A DNA stretch of 64,000 nucleotides from Rhodopseudomonas palustris (GCF_007005445.1 NZ_CP041387.1:930001-994000); one strand, 5' to 3'; shown: positions 45,238 through 53,975, numbered from the stretch's first letter. Numbers and translations: made by a program. Notes: generated from the sequence alone by a model not told the origin.

Positions 45238-46396
45238 CTGTCTTATGTGTCAAGGGTCTTACTTTGATATGGCGTGTCGGCTTTGACGAGTGCGTTGGCT
45301 GTGACGAGCAGTTTTCGTGCGATTGCGATGAGCGCGACCTTTCCGGGTTTTCCTTGCAGGCGAAGGGCGTTGTAGTCGTCGCGGAGCTTGGGGTGGTGGC
45401 GGGCGGCGACCAGGGCGGCCATGTAGAGCGCGGCGCGAACGCAGGGACGTCCGCCGGCGATGGCGGCGCGAGGCGGCGCTGCGCCGGATTGGCTGACGTG
45501 GGCGCGAGCCCTGCGAGGCTGGCGATGGCCTTGCGATCGCGCTGGCCGAGTTCGGGGAGGTCGGTGATCAGGAGCGTAGCCACCCGTTCGCCGATGCCGG
45601 GGATTGATTTGAGGATGTGAAGGACTCGGCGGAGTTCGGCGTCGTCGCCGATGCGCCTGGCGAGTTCGGCCTCGATGGCTTGGCACTGCGCCGACAACGC
45701 GGCGATCGCGGCCCGATGACTATCGAGCAGGAGTGTGCCGCAGACCTGCTTCATCCGGGTCTTCTCCATCGCGATCATCTCGGTGAGCTGGCGGCGTCGC
45801 AGCGACAACGCCTTCAGCTCGAGTTGGGTGTCGGTGGGCAGGGGGCGCAGGGTCTCGGGCATAGTGAGAGCGAAGCGCGCAATCAGCCGCGCGTCCAGCC
45901 TGTCGGTCTTGGCGCGGCCGCCTTCGGCCTCGCGAAACGCCTTGATCCGGCGCGGATTGACGATGCCGACTTCGAAGCCGGCGACCGAAAGCGCTTTGAT
46001 CAGCGGTTCGGCATAGGGACCGATCGCCTCCAGCACCACCCGCCTGACGCCGGAGCGTTCGAGGCGGGCGATGATCTCGGCGATGCCCTCGGCCAGATTA
46101 GGCATCCGGAAGGTCTGGCCCGACGGAGCCAGCGCGACATCGAGGAAACGTTGGCCGGCATCGACGCCGGCCGCAACCGTAAGCGGCAGTGCAATCGTCA
46201 TGGGGATCGGTCCTGTATGCGGGCGATCACCGCAACGGCAACGCCCGTGCGACTGTTCGATCAAGCAACACCGACAGAGGCGCCCGCACCGGGTTACGGC
46301 GAGATGATCGGCCGGGAATCTACCGAGCGGCCTCCGTCGCGCTGACTATGCACCAGCACCTCGCAGATACAGGAATCTGATTTATGCACTGCGCCT
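45238..46396 (-). mobile_element. IS110-family insertion sequence (degenerate)
   Basis: The element is bounded by the two halves of a family A palindrome, so its ends are about 45235-45240 and 46390-46400. It carries one transposase gene on the minus strand and no terminal inverted repeats that I can see, as expected for the IS110 group, whose DEDD transposase works with a bridge RNA. The non-coding DNA between the transposase start (46201 or 46264) and the right boundary, 130-190 bases, is the place where IS110-group bridge RNAs are found. Many IS110/IS1111 relatives are known to target REP-type palindromes. Confidence 0.82.
45243..46201 (-). pseudogene. IS110-family DEDD transposase, frameshifted
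   Basis: The N-terminal RuvC-like DEDD domain is intact: D in AAGVDAGQRFLDVAL, E in VVLEAIGPYAE, DxxD in AKTDRLDARLIARFA. The coding frame then runs through ILKSIPGIGERVATLLI and ASLAGLAP, but near 45495-45503 it shifts: the conserved C-terminal text (SGAAPPRAAIAGGRPCVRAALYMAALVAA, DYNALRLQGKPGKVALIAIARKLL) continues in another frame and ends at 45243. Without the shift the first frame ends at 45218 with unrelated sequence. The C-terminal domain with the catalytic serine is thus lost unless ribosomes shift frame. The start may be 46201 or 46264. Confidence 0.85.
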
Positions 46397-46436
46397 GAGA
46401 TTTCGGGTTCGCCGCTTCGCGGCGCCCCGGAATGAC
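46397..46436. repeat. Right half of the family A palindrome, cut by the IS
   Basis: GAGATTTCGGGTTCGCCGC then GCGGCGCCCCGGAATGAC completes the copy that starts at 45197. Another short GCGCCCCGGAATT fragment follows at about 46460. Confidence 0.85.
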
Positions 46437-46501
46437 TGGCGGATAGGCATTGCGGCTTCGCGCCCCGGAATTGCTCGTTGAAGAGGGCTTCGGTCGAGCC
46501 C

Positions 46502-47284
46502 TCAAAACCGCGGCGCGCGTTTTTCCGCGAACGCCGCGATGCCCTCCTTGATTTCGTCGCTGCGCATCGAGGCGCGGGCGCGGGCGTCGGCGGCCTGTTC
46601 GTCGAAGGCGGCGCGGGCGAATTCGTTGATGGCGCGCTTCATGCCGGCGACAGCGTTCGGCGCGTTGCCGGCGAGCGTGGTCGCCAGCGCGTCGACCTCG
46701 CGGTCGAGCCGGTCCATCGCCACCATTTGCGTCAGATATCCGATCCGCAGCATCTCGGCGGCATCGATCCGCTGCGCGGTCAGGAACAGGCGCTTGGCGT
46801 TGTCGATGCCGAGCCGGGAGACGTAGCGCTTGATGCCGCCCGGATAGTAATGCAGCCCGAGCCGCGCCGCCGGCATGAACATCTCGGCGGTGTCGACGCC
46901 GATGCGGAAATCGCAGGCCAGTGCCAGATCGGTCGAGCCGCCATAGACCCCGCCGTTGAGCCGGCAGATCGTCGGCACCCGCAGATCCTCGAGCCGGTTG
47001 ACCACGACTTCGAACGCCGAGCCCGGGGATTCGGCCTCGAGCTCGGCGGTGGCGCGCTCCGCCACCTCACCGAGATCGAACCCAGCCGAGAACGCCCGCC
47101 CGGTCCCGGTCAGCACCAGCACCCGGATCGCGGCGTCGGCGTCGATTCGTGCGAACTGATCGAGCAGGACGGCGAGATCGTCCGGCTGCAGCCGGTTGAG
47201 GTGCTTGGGACGGTTCAGCCGGATGGTGGCGCGCGGGCCGTCGATGGTCAGCACCGGCGCGCTGGCAGTGTCGCTGTCGGACAT
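46502..47284 (-). CDS. Enoyl-CoA hydratase/isomerase family protein
   Basis: A 260-residue crotonase-fold protein with oxyanion-hole segments GTGRAFSAGFDL and NGGVYGGSTDLALACDFRIG. The hydratase Glu positions hold Asp (GGSTD) and Ala, and the usual GGTQRL is replaced by HYYPGGIKRYVSRLG, so isomerase- or hydrolase-type chemistry is more likely than hydration. The ATG at 47284 follows CAGGAG; longer frames read through GC-rich non-coding DNA. It is a single gene after the insertion element and could be an outlying member of the acyl-CoA system. Confidence 0.85.
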   Translation of the reverse strand: MSDSDTASAPVLTIDGPRATIRLNRPKHLNRLQPDDLAVLLDQFARIDADAAIRVLVLTGTGRAFSAGFDLGEVAERATAELEAESPGSAFEVVVNRLEDLRVPTICRLNGGVYGGSTDLALACDFRIGVDTAEMFMPAARLGLHYYPGGIKRYVSRLGIDNAKRLFLTAQRIDAAEMLRIGYLTQMVAMDRLDREVDALATTLAGNAPNAVAGMKRAINEFARAAFDEQAADARARASMRSDEIKEGIAAFAEKRAPRF

Positions 47285-47587
47285 CGGTCTGGTCTCCTGA
47301 TGGGAAGTGGGCGGCTGCCGGAACGGCGCCTGGCCCTGCAAGAATCGCGGACGGAGCCGCGGGGATTGGAAAATAGGCCGGGCAAACTGCCCGCCGGCCG
47401 GTCGTCCGTCAACCAGCCGGGCGGCGGGCGGGATTCGGGCGCCGCTCGCGCAATCTGCGCCGGCTGGTTTATAATTCCGTCCGCACCAGCGTGTAGGGGA
47501 GAGTTGCGGCCGGACGGCCTGCGACGCTCTCCCAGATCGCTTCCGCCGGCTTCGGCGCCTTCGATTGCAAGACAACGGTGGTCCTAC
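47285..47587. other. Divergent gene-free region
   Basis: About 303 bases between the minus-strand crotonase and the plus-strand cyclic-nucleotide-binding gene. I see no gene. TTTATAATTCC at about 47468-47478 resembles a -10 element, 110 bases before the plus-strand start. GC-rich self-complementary stretches (GCCCGCCGG, CCGGGCGGCGGGCG) lie between 47385 and 47430. Confidence 0.5.
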
Positions 47588-48262
47588 ATGGATATGTCTC
47601 TCATCGCCCAGAATGCCGGCATGGCGAGCAGCGTGTTCGCGACGATCTTCGTGCTCGCCACCGCCACGATGCGGACGATGATTCCACTGCGGGTGTTCGG
47701 AATCCTGACCAACCTGCTGCTCATCGCGGTGTCGATTCCGACACACAACTATCCGACGCTGGCGCTGCATGCCGTGCTGCTGCCGCTCAACGCTTGGCGG
47801 CTGCACCAGATGCTCCAGCTCGTGCGGGACGTGAAGAAATCGGTGAACAGCGACCTGTCGATGGATTGGCTCAAGCCGTTCATGACCGAGCGCAAATGCG
47901 CGGCCGGCGAGGAGCTGTTCTACAAGGACGAAAAGGCCGAGGAGATGTTCTACATCGTCAGCGGCCGGTTTCGCCTGGTCGAATCCGGGATCGAGCTGCC
48001 GGTCGGTGCGATCGTCGGCGAGCTCGGCATGCTGTCGCCGACCCACACTAGGACGCAGACGCTGGAATGCGTCGAGGCCGGCACGGTGCTCGGCGTCAGC
48101 TATCGCCAGGTCGAGGAGCTGTACGTACAGAATCCGGAATTCGGCTTCTATTTCCTGCGGCTCGCCAGCGCCCGGTTGTTCGAGAACATCGAGTCGCTGC
48201 AGGCCCGGCTCGCCGCCACCGCGCAGCCGCCGCGGCCCGACGCTGTCGGCGGCACGGCATAA
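47588..48262 (+). CDS. Membrane-anchored cyclic-nucleotide-binding protein
   Basis: A 224-residue protein with a hydrophobic N-terminal third (about 10-75, two or three helices: SSVFATIFVLATATMR, FGILTNLLLIAVSI, YPTLALHAVLLPLN) and a CRP-like cNMP-binding barrel (about 95-205: CAAGEELFYKDEKAEEMFYIVSGRFRL, ELPVGAIVGELGML). The phosphate-binding cassette usually has an Arg after GELALL; here the text is GELGMLSPTHTRTQT, so ligand binding may be altered. There is no HTH. It therefore senses a ligand at the membrane without acting on DNA. The DUF6537-like gene starts nine bases downstream, so the two are almost certainly co-expressed. Confidence 0.85.
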   Translation: MDMSLIAQNAGMASSVFATIFVLATATMRTMIPLRVFGILTNLLLIAVSIPTHNYPTLALHAVLLPLNAWRLHQMLQLVRDVKKSVNSDLSMDWLKPFMTERKCAAGEELFYKDEKAEEMFYIVSGRFRLVESGIELPVGAIVGELGMLSPTHTRTQTLECVEAGTVLGVSYRQVEELYVQNPEFGFYFLRLASARLFENIESLQARLAATAQPPRPDAVGGTA

Positions 48263-48271
48263 GGCAGCCAC

Positions 48272-49156
48272 ATGGCCGGCTACATCGACGCACTGCGCTC
48301 GACGCTCGCCGAAGTGCTCGGCGAGAACGATCGCGTGGTGGTGCTGAATGCGCCAGCCGCCGCTTCGCCGCAGGTGGCGCGGACCCTTGAGGAGGCGGCG
48401 GAGCGGCTGGTGATCTACCAGGGCCGCCGCTACGCGCGGCTGTATCTCGATCGGATCAGCCGATTCGTCGGGCGCCGCGAGATCGATGACGCGCTGCTGC
48501 TGCGGATCGCCGAGCTGCTGGCGGTGCGGATGTCGTACGAAGATCCGATCCGGATCGCGCAGCTCACGCTGCAGGAAGCGGCGAGCGCGCCGGCCGGACG
48601 GACGGCGCAGCGCATCGAGCGCAGATGCCGATTCCGGATCGACGAAGTGGTGGCGGCGTTGCCCGTGGTGGTGGCCGATCCGACGCTAAAAATGCTGAAC
48701 TATCTCGGCTGGCTGCACATGCCGGTGAAGATGCGCTTCAACGGCAGTGGATGGCTCGGCATCCGCAAGCTGCGGATCATCGCCTGGTTGCGGCGCTGGC
48801 GTTTGCTTTCGATTCGCTACGCCAGCGAACGGAAGTGGGTCGAGCGCTGGCTGCACATGATCGACCGCAGCCTCGCGATCCGTCCGGAAGCGGTCGGGGC
48901 GGTGGTGGAAACCGCCACCATGGTGCGCGGTTATGGCGATGGCTATCGCTTCGGCATGGCGGACTGGACACTGCTCGTCGACGCCCTGATCAAGCCGGCG
49001 GTGAACGGCACCTTGCCGCTGCCAGATCTGTCGCAGGCGATCTCGGAGGCACGTGCTGCGGCGCTGCCCGAGCGCAAGCAGACCAGCCTGAAAGGCGCGA
49101 TCGAATCGATCCGGGCGCGGTGCTGTACCGTCCCGATGCGAGCCGCCGCGTCGTGA
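48272..49156 (+). CDS. Stand-alone DUF6537-like protein
   Basis: A 294-residue protein that resembles the C-terminal region (DUF6537) of large indolepyruvate oxidoreductase proteins: YQGRRYARLYLDRISRF, LAVRMSYEDPIRIAQL, a run of LRRWRLLSIRYASERKWVERW and VRGYGDGYRFGMADW are the parts I recognise. The catalytic domains of those enzymes are absent, and the start MAGYIDALRS appears genuine. The role of the domain is unknown. Pairing with an upstream membrane cNMP receptor (9-base gap) suggests a two-protein sensory or membrane unit. The match is from memory of the family, so treat it as moderate. Confidence 0.6.
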   Translation: MAGYIDALRSTLAEVLGENDRVVVLNAPAAASPQVARTLEEAAERLVIYQGRRYARLYLDRISRFVGRREIDDALLLRIAELLAVRMSYEDPIRIAQLTLQEAASAPAGRTAQRIERRCRFRIDEVVAALPVVVADPTLKMLNYLGWLHMPVKMRFNGSGWLGIRKLRIIAWLRRWRLLSIRYASERKWVERWLHMIDRSLAIRPEAVGAVVETATMVRGYGDGYRFGMADWTLLVDALIKPAVNGTLPLPDLSQAISEARAAALPERKQTSLKGAIESIRARCCTVPMRAAAS

Positions 49157-49409
49157 TGATCGACCGTCGTTTCGATCGTGCGAGCCGGCGACTGCCTGCG
49201 CCCGCTGCCGGGCGGCGGGAATTGCACAGGCCCGGCAACGTCCGGCGGCAGCCACGTGCATTCCTCAATCAGAAGTGTCATAAAACGGCGCTGGCCGATC
49301 CCGGCCGGCTGCGATGCGAAGCCTCCTTGCGGGACGGCGGACGATCGAACGGCCGTAAACCGGCTGTCGCCGCCGTCGGCCTGCGGCGAGCCCAAGCGAA
49401 GGTGCGAGC
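49157..49409. other. Gene-free stretch before the DUF3307 gene
   Basis: These 253 bases hold no gene or strong hairpin that I can support. The DUF6537-like and DUF3307 genes lie in the same direction on either side. Confidence 0.4.
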
Positions 49410-49814
49410 TTGATCCTTCCCGATTTGTCGTCGTCGATTGCAGTCGGAGCGCTGATCTATTGGATGCTGCTGCTCACCGTCAAACACGTGTTCGCGGACT
49501 TCATCTTCCAGAACAAGTGGATGGCGGTGGGCAAGGATGCCAAGACCGGCTGGGCGCTGCCGCTGCTCGCGCATTGCAGCGTGCATCTGGTGATGACGAC
49601 GCTGTTGATGCTGATCCTGGCACCGCGGTTCTGGTACATCGGCCCGATCGACTTCGCGATCCATCTGGCGATCGATCGCGCCAAGGGTTTCATCGTCGCC
49701 ACTTACGACGTCACCAATCAGGACCGCTGGTTCTGGTGGCTGATCGGTACCGATCAGGCGTTGCACCATCTGACCGGCTTCGGTCTGGCGATCATCCTGG
49801 CCACCAACGCATAG
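49410..49814 (+). CDS. DUF3307 membrane protein
   Basis: A 134-residue integral membrane protein of the DUF3307 family: LTVKHVFADFIFQNKWMAVGK, LLAHCSVHLVMTTLLMLI, FAIHLAIDRAKGF and GTDQALHHLTGFGLAI carry the family's conserved histidines and aspartates in several helices. Function is unknown; the His/Asp pattern could bind a metal. It begins with TTG at 49410 (AAGG about eight bases upstream); the first ATG, at 49463, would remove the first helix. It lies downstream of the DUF6537-like gene in the same direction. Confidence 0.82.
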   Translation: MILPDLSSSIAVGALIYWMLLLTVKHVFADFIFQNKWMAVGKDAKTGWALPLLAHCSVHLVMTTLLMLILAPRFWYIGPIDFAIHLAIDRAKGFIVATYDVTNQDRWFWWLIGTDQALHHLTGFGLAIILATNA

Positions 49815-50076
49815 GGCGCTGCAGCCGACGGGCCACCGGGGCGCGTGGTTTCGCGTCGAAGCAGGCGGCGCGGCGTCTCGGTCGCTGCTGGAACCTGTGG
49901 TATAATTAGTTCTGTTTTTCGCAGCGCCGGGCACGAAATAGTGACGACGTCGGCACTTCGGCGCCGCTCGGAGCCCGAGCCACGTAGTTCTACGTGGCGC
50001 GGCATTAACCGCTGCATGACTTGCGATCGATTAGCATTGTGGCGATCAGCAGCACGCTGCTGACCGCGCGGAAACC
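49815..50076. other. Gene-free stretch upstream of the diguanylate cyclase
   Basis: These 262 bases contain a TATAAT at 49901-49906 that could be a -10 element, without a clear -35, and the perfect dyad at 49979-49998. No coding sequence is visible. Confidence 0.5.
49979..49998. promoter_or_regulatory. Perfect dyad GCCACGTA-GTTC-TACGTGGC
   Basis: Eight-base perfect arms around a 4-base loop, about 80-110 bases upstream of the diguanylate cyclase start. It can be read either as an operator or as a stable RNA hairpin in the 5' leader. No factor is known to me for this wording. Confidence 0.55.
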
Positions 50077-52332
50077 GTGGCGGAGGAAACACCGAGTCCG
50101 AGTATCATGCTGCGTCATCTCGAATCTCAGCTCGATTTCATCTACTTTTTCTACGGGCTGGCGTTCATCCTGCTCGGCGTATTGTGTCTCGCGATCGCTA
50201 GCCGCCGCGAGCAGGAGCACCGGGCGCTCGTTCGTCTGACCCGTCTGACAGGGCTGTTCGGCTGCGTCCACGGGGCGAGCGAATGGCTCGACATGATTGC
50301 GCTGATCGTCGGGGACACGGCGGAATTCGCCGTTGCGCGCGCGGCGGTGTCGACACTGTCGTTCGTGTTGCTGGCGGAGGCGGGCCGACAGGGCGGATTG
50401 TCGCGCGGCATTCCGATGCCCGGGCCGTGGATCTTCGGCGCGATCGTGCTGGTGATCGGCGTGATCGGTGCGGTCGACGGAGTGCCCTCGGCCGACGCGA
50501 TGGCGCGCTATCTACTGGCTGCTCCCGGTGCGGTGCTGGTCGGATTCACCCTGTTTGCCCGCCGGACCGACTACGCGGAAGCGATACGGCCGCTGATCAT
50601 CGCGGTGGCGGCCGGATTCGGCTGCTACGCAGTGGCGGCGGGCGTGATCGTCGAGCCGGCGCCGTTCTGGCCCGCCGACGTCGTCAACCAGGACGCGTTC
50701 CAGCAGCTCACCGGAGTTCCGATCCAGCTCGTGCGCGGACTGATCGCGGCGATCTTGGCGGTGCTGACCTGGGCGGCGTGGGGCCGCCGGGTGATGGAGC
50801 GGTTTGCCTATCCGGACTATTCCGTCCACCTGAAGCGGCAGTTTCTCGGGGTGGTGACGATACTGCTGGTGATTCTGCTGCTGGGCTGGGCGCTGACCAA
50901 CCGGCTCGGCGAGATCTACCGCGAAGGCGCCGAGGCCGAAGGTAACGGCGACGCGGCGCTGCTGGTGAGCGGCTTCGAACGCGAGATCGCGATGGCCGAT
51001 GCGGTGGTGAGGGAACTCGCCACGTCGCCGACGATCCTGCCGCTGCTCGGCGGCAGCGACGCCGCCAGCCTCGGCACCGCCCGATCGGTGCTGCAGCTCG
51101 AGGCTGGCGCCGTCGAGGCGATCCGCAGCCTCGTGGTCGATCGTGGCGGGCAGATCGTCGGATCGTCTGATCCGTCCGATCGGAACTGGCTGGGGCAGCC
51201 GAACCTGCAGGCGGTCGATTGGTTCGAGAAGGCGATCGCCGGCCGGCCGGTTCGCGAGTTTCGCGTCGATCCGCCGCAGCGGCTCAGGACGTATCTGACG
51301 GCCGCGCCCGTCCGCGGCGCCGATGGCACTATTCAGGGCGTTGCGGCGCTGGAGATTTCGCTTGAAAGCCTGGCCGCAGTGATGAGCCGGTTCAATCGGG
51401 CGTTCTTCGTCGTCGATCCCCGCGGGCTGGTGATCATCACCAACCGACCGGACGAATGGCTGAGGACTTTGTGGCCCAGGCCGGATATGCCGCGGCTGCA
51501 ACTCGCCGAACAGCTCGGCGCGCCGGCGCGGCCGCAGATGTTGAAACGCGAGGTTTTCGGCCAAGGCTGGGCGGAGTTTGGCGGCCGGCGCAGTTACGTG
51601 GTCCGCCAGCCGATCGGCAGCTCCGGCGTATCGCTGGTGCTGGCGCTTCCGGTAAAGGACATCTTCGCGAGCAGGCTGCTCGGTATCGTCATCACCTTGC
51701 AGGTGGTGATCGCCGCGCTGTTCTATTTCTTCGGCCTGGATCGCGGGGCGCGGGACCGCGTGCAGCGTCAGCTTCGGGAGGAACTGCAGGACCGAACCAG
51801 AGATCTGGCGCGCCAGGCCACGACCGATGCTCTGACCGGGCTGCACAACCGCTCGAAGTTCAACATGCGGCTGGACGAGGAACTGGCGCGCTCGCAGCGA
51901 ACCGGCCGGCCGTTCTCGCTGATTATCTTCGACATCGATTACTTCAAGGAAGTCAACGACGTCTATGGTCACCCGATGGGCGATCAGGTGCTGATCCGGT
52001 TGTCGCAGACGGTGGCGGCGAGTGTCCGCCGCGCCGATCTGCTGGCGCGCTGGGGTGGTGAGGAATTCGCGGTGCTGCTCGCCGACACCGATGCGGCGGC
52101 GGCGGCCGAAACTGCCAAGAAGCTGCGGCTGCTGGTCGCGCACACCATCTTCGAGCAGGTCGGCAGCATTACGGCGAGCTTCGGAGTCGCTCAGTTCATG
52201 CCGGGTGACAACGCCGAAACCCTCCTGGCCCGTGCCGACAACGCGCTGTATCGCGCCAAACTGAATGGCCGGAACCGGGTCGAGATCAGTCTGCCGACGA
52301 TCGAAGCCGCGGAGCTGTCGCCGACGACATAG
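50077..52332 (+). CDS. Multi-TM sensor diguanylate cyclase (GGEEF)
   Basis: A protein of up to 751 residues. About seven N-terminal membrane helices (about 15-260) form a MASE-like sensor. An eighth helix (QFLGVVTILLVILLLGW) leads to a periplasmic PDC/Cache-like domain (about 295-530, with LVVDRGGQIVGSSDPSDRNW and VDWFEKAIAGRPV), and a last helix leads to a GGDEF domain. The active-site loop is GGEEF, and the product-inhibition I-site is intact (RRAD five residues before it), so it should make c-di-GMP under feedback control. GTG at 50077 or ATG at 50107 may be the start. It opposes the EAL enzyme at 8657 in c-di-GMP turnover. Confidence 0.9.
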   Translation: MAEETPSPSIMLRHLESQLDFIYFFYGLAFILLGVLCLAIASRREQEHRALVRLTRLTGLFGCVHGASEWLDMIALIVGDTAEFAVARAAVSTLSFVLLAEAGRQGGLSRGIPMPGPWIFGAIVLVIGVIGAVDGVPSADAMARYLLAAPGAVLVGFTLFARRTDYAEAIRPLIIAVAAGFGCYAVAAGVIVEPAPFWPADVVNQDAFQQLTGVPIQLVRGLIAAILAVLTWAAWGRRVMERFAYPDYSVHLKRQFLGVVTILLVILLLGWALTNRLGEIYREGAEAEGNGDAALLVSGFEREIAMADAVVRELATSPTILPLLGGSDAASLGTARSVLQLEAGAVEAIRSLVVDRGGQIVGSSDPSDRNWLGQPNLQAVDWFEKAIAGRPVREFRVDPPQRLRTYLTAAPVRGADGTIQGVAALEISLESLAAVMSRFNRAFFVVDPRGLVIITNRPDEWLRTLWPRPDMPRLQLAEQLGAPARPQMLKREVFGQGWAEFGGRRSYVVRQPIGSSGVSLVLALPVKDIFASRLLGIVITLQVVIAALFYFFGLDRGARDRVQRQLREELQDRTRDLARQATTDALTGLHNRSKFNMRLDEELARSQRTGRPFSLIIFDIDYFKEVNDVYGHPMGDQVLIRLSQTVAASVRRADLLARWGGEEFAVLLADTDAAAAAETAKKLRLLVAHTIFEQVGSITASFGVAQFMPGDNAETLLARADNALYRAKLNGRNRVEISLPTIEAAELSPTT

Positions 52333-52534
52333 CGGCGACATGCCACGACATACAGCAGCCTTGCCACGTGCCCGATAGAAGCCTGCTGTCAGAAGCCGGT
52401 GTGCGCCGACGAGCTACGTCGACAACGGCCGCATGCCGACAGCGCGCGCGCTTGCCGTCGGCATCGCCGTGTCGATCTGAAGTCGCGCGACGGCTCGTGC
52501 GAGGGGCGCCTCTCGGTGGCGGAAGCGGCCGGCG

Positions 52535-52921
52535 TCAGGCGCTCAGCCGCGTGTCCTGCTCGGTCGCCGGACTTTCTGGTGGCTGCTCCTGGCGGTTCAG
52601 ATGGGGCGCCAGCCGGGCATTGGTTTTCATGAATTGCTGCTGCCAGGCCATGCCGTCTTCCAGCACCCGCGCCATCGCGCCGCCGAGCCAATCCTGGTAT
52701 TCGCGGAACGCATCGAGCGGTGTCGCTGCTTCGCCCATCCGCCGGGCCGTCTCCAGCGCGGCGCGAGTTCCAATTCGCCGGCGCTCGAACCAGCCGTCTG
52801 CGAATTCCTTCATGTTGTCGAGGACGGTCGCCTCGCTCTCCCAGAACTTGATCCCCACCGGTGCGTAAGTCTTGGCTGCGGGCTGCAACAGATTGGGGAA
52901 CAACGTGACCGGATCAGTCAT
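52535..52921 (-). CDS. Phasin-like protein
   Basis: A 128-residue amphipathic helical protein: FWESEATVLDNMKEFADGWFERRRIGTRAALETARR and FREYQDWLGGAMARVLEDGMAWQQQFM follow the pattern of Bradyrhizobiaceae phasins, which coat polyhydroxybutyrate granules or act as chaperone-like helpers. The acidic/Gln-rich tail is disordered. No PHB synthase is in the window. The start at 52921 gives MTDPVTLFPNLL. Divergent from the unknown gene at 53162. Confidence 0.72.
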   Translation of the reverse strand: MTDPVTLFPNLLQPAAKTYAPVGIKFWESEATVLDNMKEFADGWFERRRIGTRAALETARRMGEAATPLDAFREYQDWLGGAMARVLEDGMAWQQQFMKTNARLAPHLNRQEQPPESPATEQDTRLSA

Positions 52922-53161
52922 GCGTACTCTCCATCTTGCAAGATGAACTCACTGAACAGCGTTCTGCTGAGCAGTGACGCATACTTGACCGATTGTGCGT
53001 CGGCGTCACGACGAAAACGATCGCCGTCGCAATTCGTGATCGCCGAAGAGTTCCATGCGCCGCACGCAATGGCCAGTAGTGGTATCAGGTTGTGTAGTTA
53101 AGAGCTCATTAACAAACTCGGACGCATCCTAGTGATCCGCAACCTGTTCGGGAGAACGCCG

Positions 53162-53569
53162 ATGTGGTCCAGCCGTGAAGCTTTCGAGAACGACGCTTGC
53201 CCGGTCCGCGAGGAACTGCTGGGTCAGATGTATCGCGCCAACGAGAACGGATTGTCGCAGCTCGTCGACAGCGTGTCGGGCGATGTTCGGGCGATGCTGG
53301 CGCTGTTCTGTTATCGCCGCGCGCATTTGCAACCACTGGCGCTCGCCGTAGCGGCGAGCTGCGACGAGCGCGATCTGGTCGTGGCCGGAGGCCGCGCCGG
53401 TTCCGTGCTGTACGCGCTGGCCCACGAGCGGCGGGCGCCGAGCGTCAGCAGCTATTCCCAGCGCAAGGCGATCACGCTGTCGACCGCGCCGCTGGCCAGC
53501 TTCGCGCCGCTCGATCAGGAGACCGAGTTAGAACTCGACGACGAGCCGGCGCCCGACACCACCAACTGA
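53162..53569 (+). CDS. Conserved hypothetical protein (135 aa)
   Basis: I do not recognise the family. The ATG at 53162 has GGGAGAAC about eight bases upstream; a GTG at 53132 would add ten residues. The protein starts MWSSREAFENDACPVREELLGQ, has a helical middle with SGDVRAMLALFCYRRAHLQPLALAVAASC and an acidic, disordered C-terminus (DQETELELDDEPAPDTTN). There is no signal peptide or membrane helix. It converges on the YkgJ-like gene with a 4-base gap. Two cysteines (CP and CYRR) are the only obvious reactive groups. Confidence 0.7.
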   Translation: MWSSREAFENDACPVREELLGQMYRANENGLSQLVDSVSGDVRAMLALFCYRRAHLQPLALAVAASCDERDLVVAGGRAGSVLYALAHERRAPSVSSYSQRKAITLSTAPLASFAPLDQETELELDDEPAPDTTN

Positions 53570-53573
53570 TCGG

Positions 53574-53906
53574 TCAGGTCGTTTGCGAACCCGGAAGTGG
53601 CGCTAGGCGGAACTTGCGCCGCGCCATCAGGCATTCCGGATCGCCGGGCTGGCAGTCGCGGCATACTTCGGGGCGTAGCGCATAGATCGTGCAGGCCGTC
53701 GTCTGGCCGATCGTCCCAGCGAGCGCTCCGCAGCGGTCGTTGTCGCAGCGCATTCCCGACAGCCGCGCATTGACTAACGCCGCCGGAATCGCATCCAGCG
53801 CGGCGTCGTCCTCGATCGTGAAGCGCGGCCAGTTCTCCGAATAGCCGCAGCACGCGCCGCAGCTCTGGCACGGGTTGGCGGCGTCGATCGGGGCGAGAGC
53901 GATCAT
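53574..53906 (-). CDS. YkgJ-family cysteine-cluster protein
   Basis: A 110-residue protein with the YkgJ/CxxCxxCC pattern: CQSCGACC, CDNDRCGAL, CTIYALRPEVCRDCQPGDPEC. The eight or more cysteines are expected to bind zinc or an iron-sulfur cluster. Function is not established for the family. It is co-oriented with, and close to, the FMN-binding protein gene at 53976 (69 bases). The start MIALAPIDAANP is the only reasonable one. Confidence 0.85.
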   Translation of the reverse strand: MIALAPIDAANPCQSCGACCGYSENWPRFTIEDDAALDAIPAALVNARLSGMRCDNDRCGALAGTIGQTTACTIYALRPEVCRDCQPGDPECLMARRKFRLAPLPGSQTT

Positions 53907-53975
53907 CGGCTCTCTGTATCCTGAAGCGGCCGCCGGCGAAACCGGCCGACGCGCGTCGACGCGCGAATTCTCCGG

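Noticed and set aside
49890..49916. EcfG promoter upstream of the diguanylate cyclase
   Set aside because: GGAAC is followed by TGTT after 18 bases, which departs from the consensus in both spacing and sequence.
53132..53161. N-terminal extension of the unknown protein to a GTG
   Set aside because: A better ribosome site supports the ATG at 53162.
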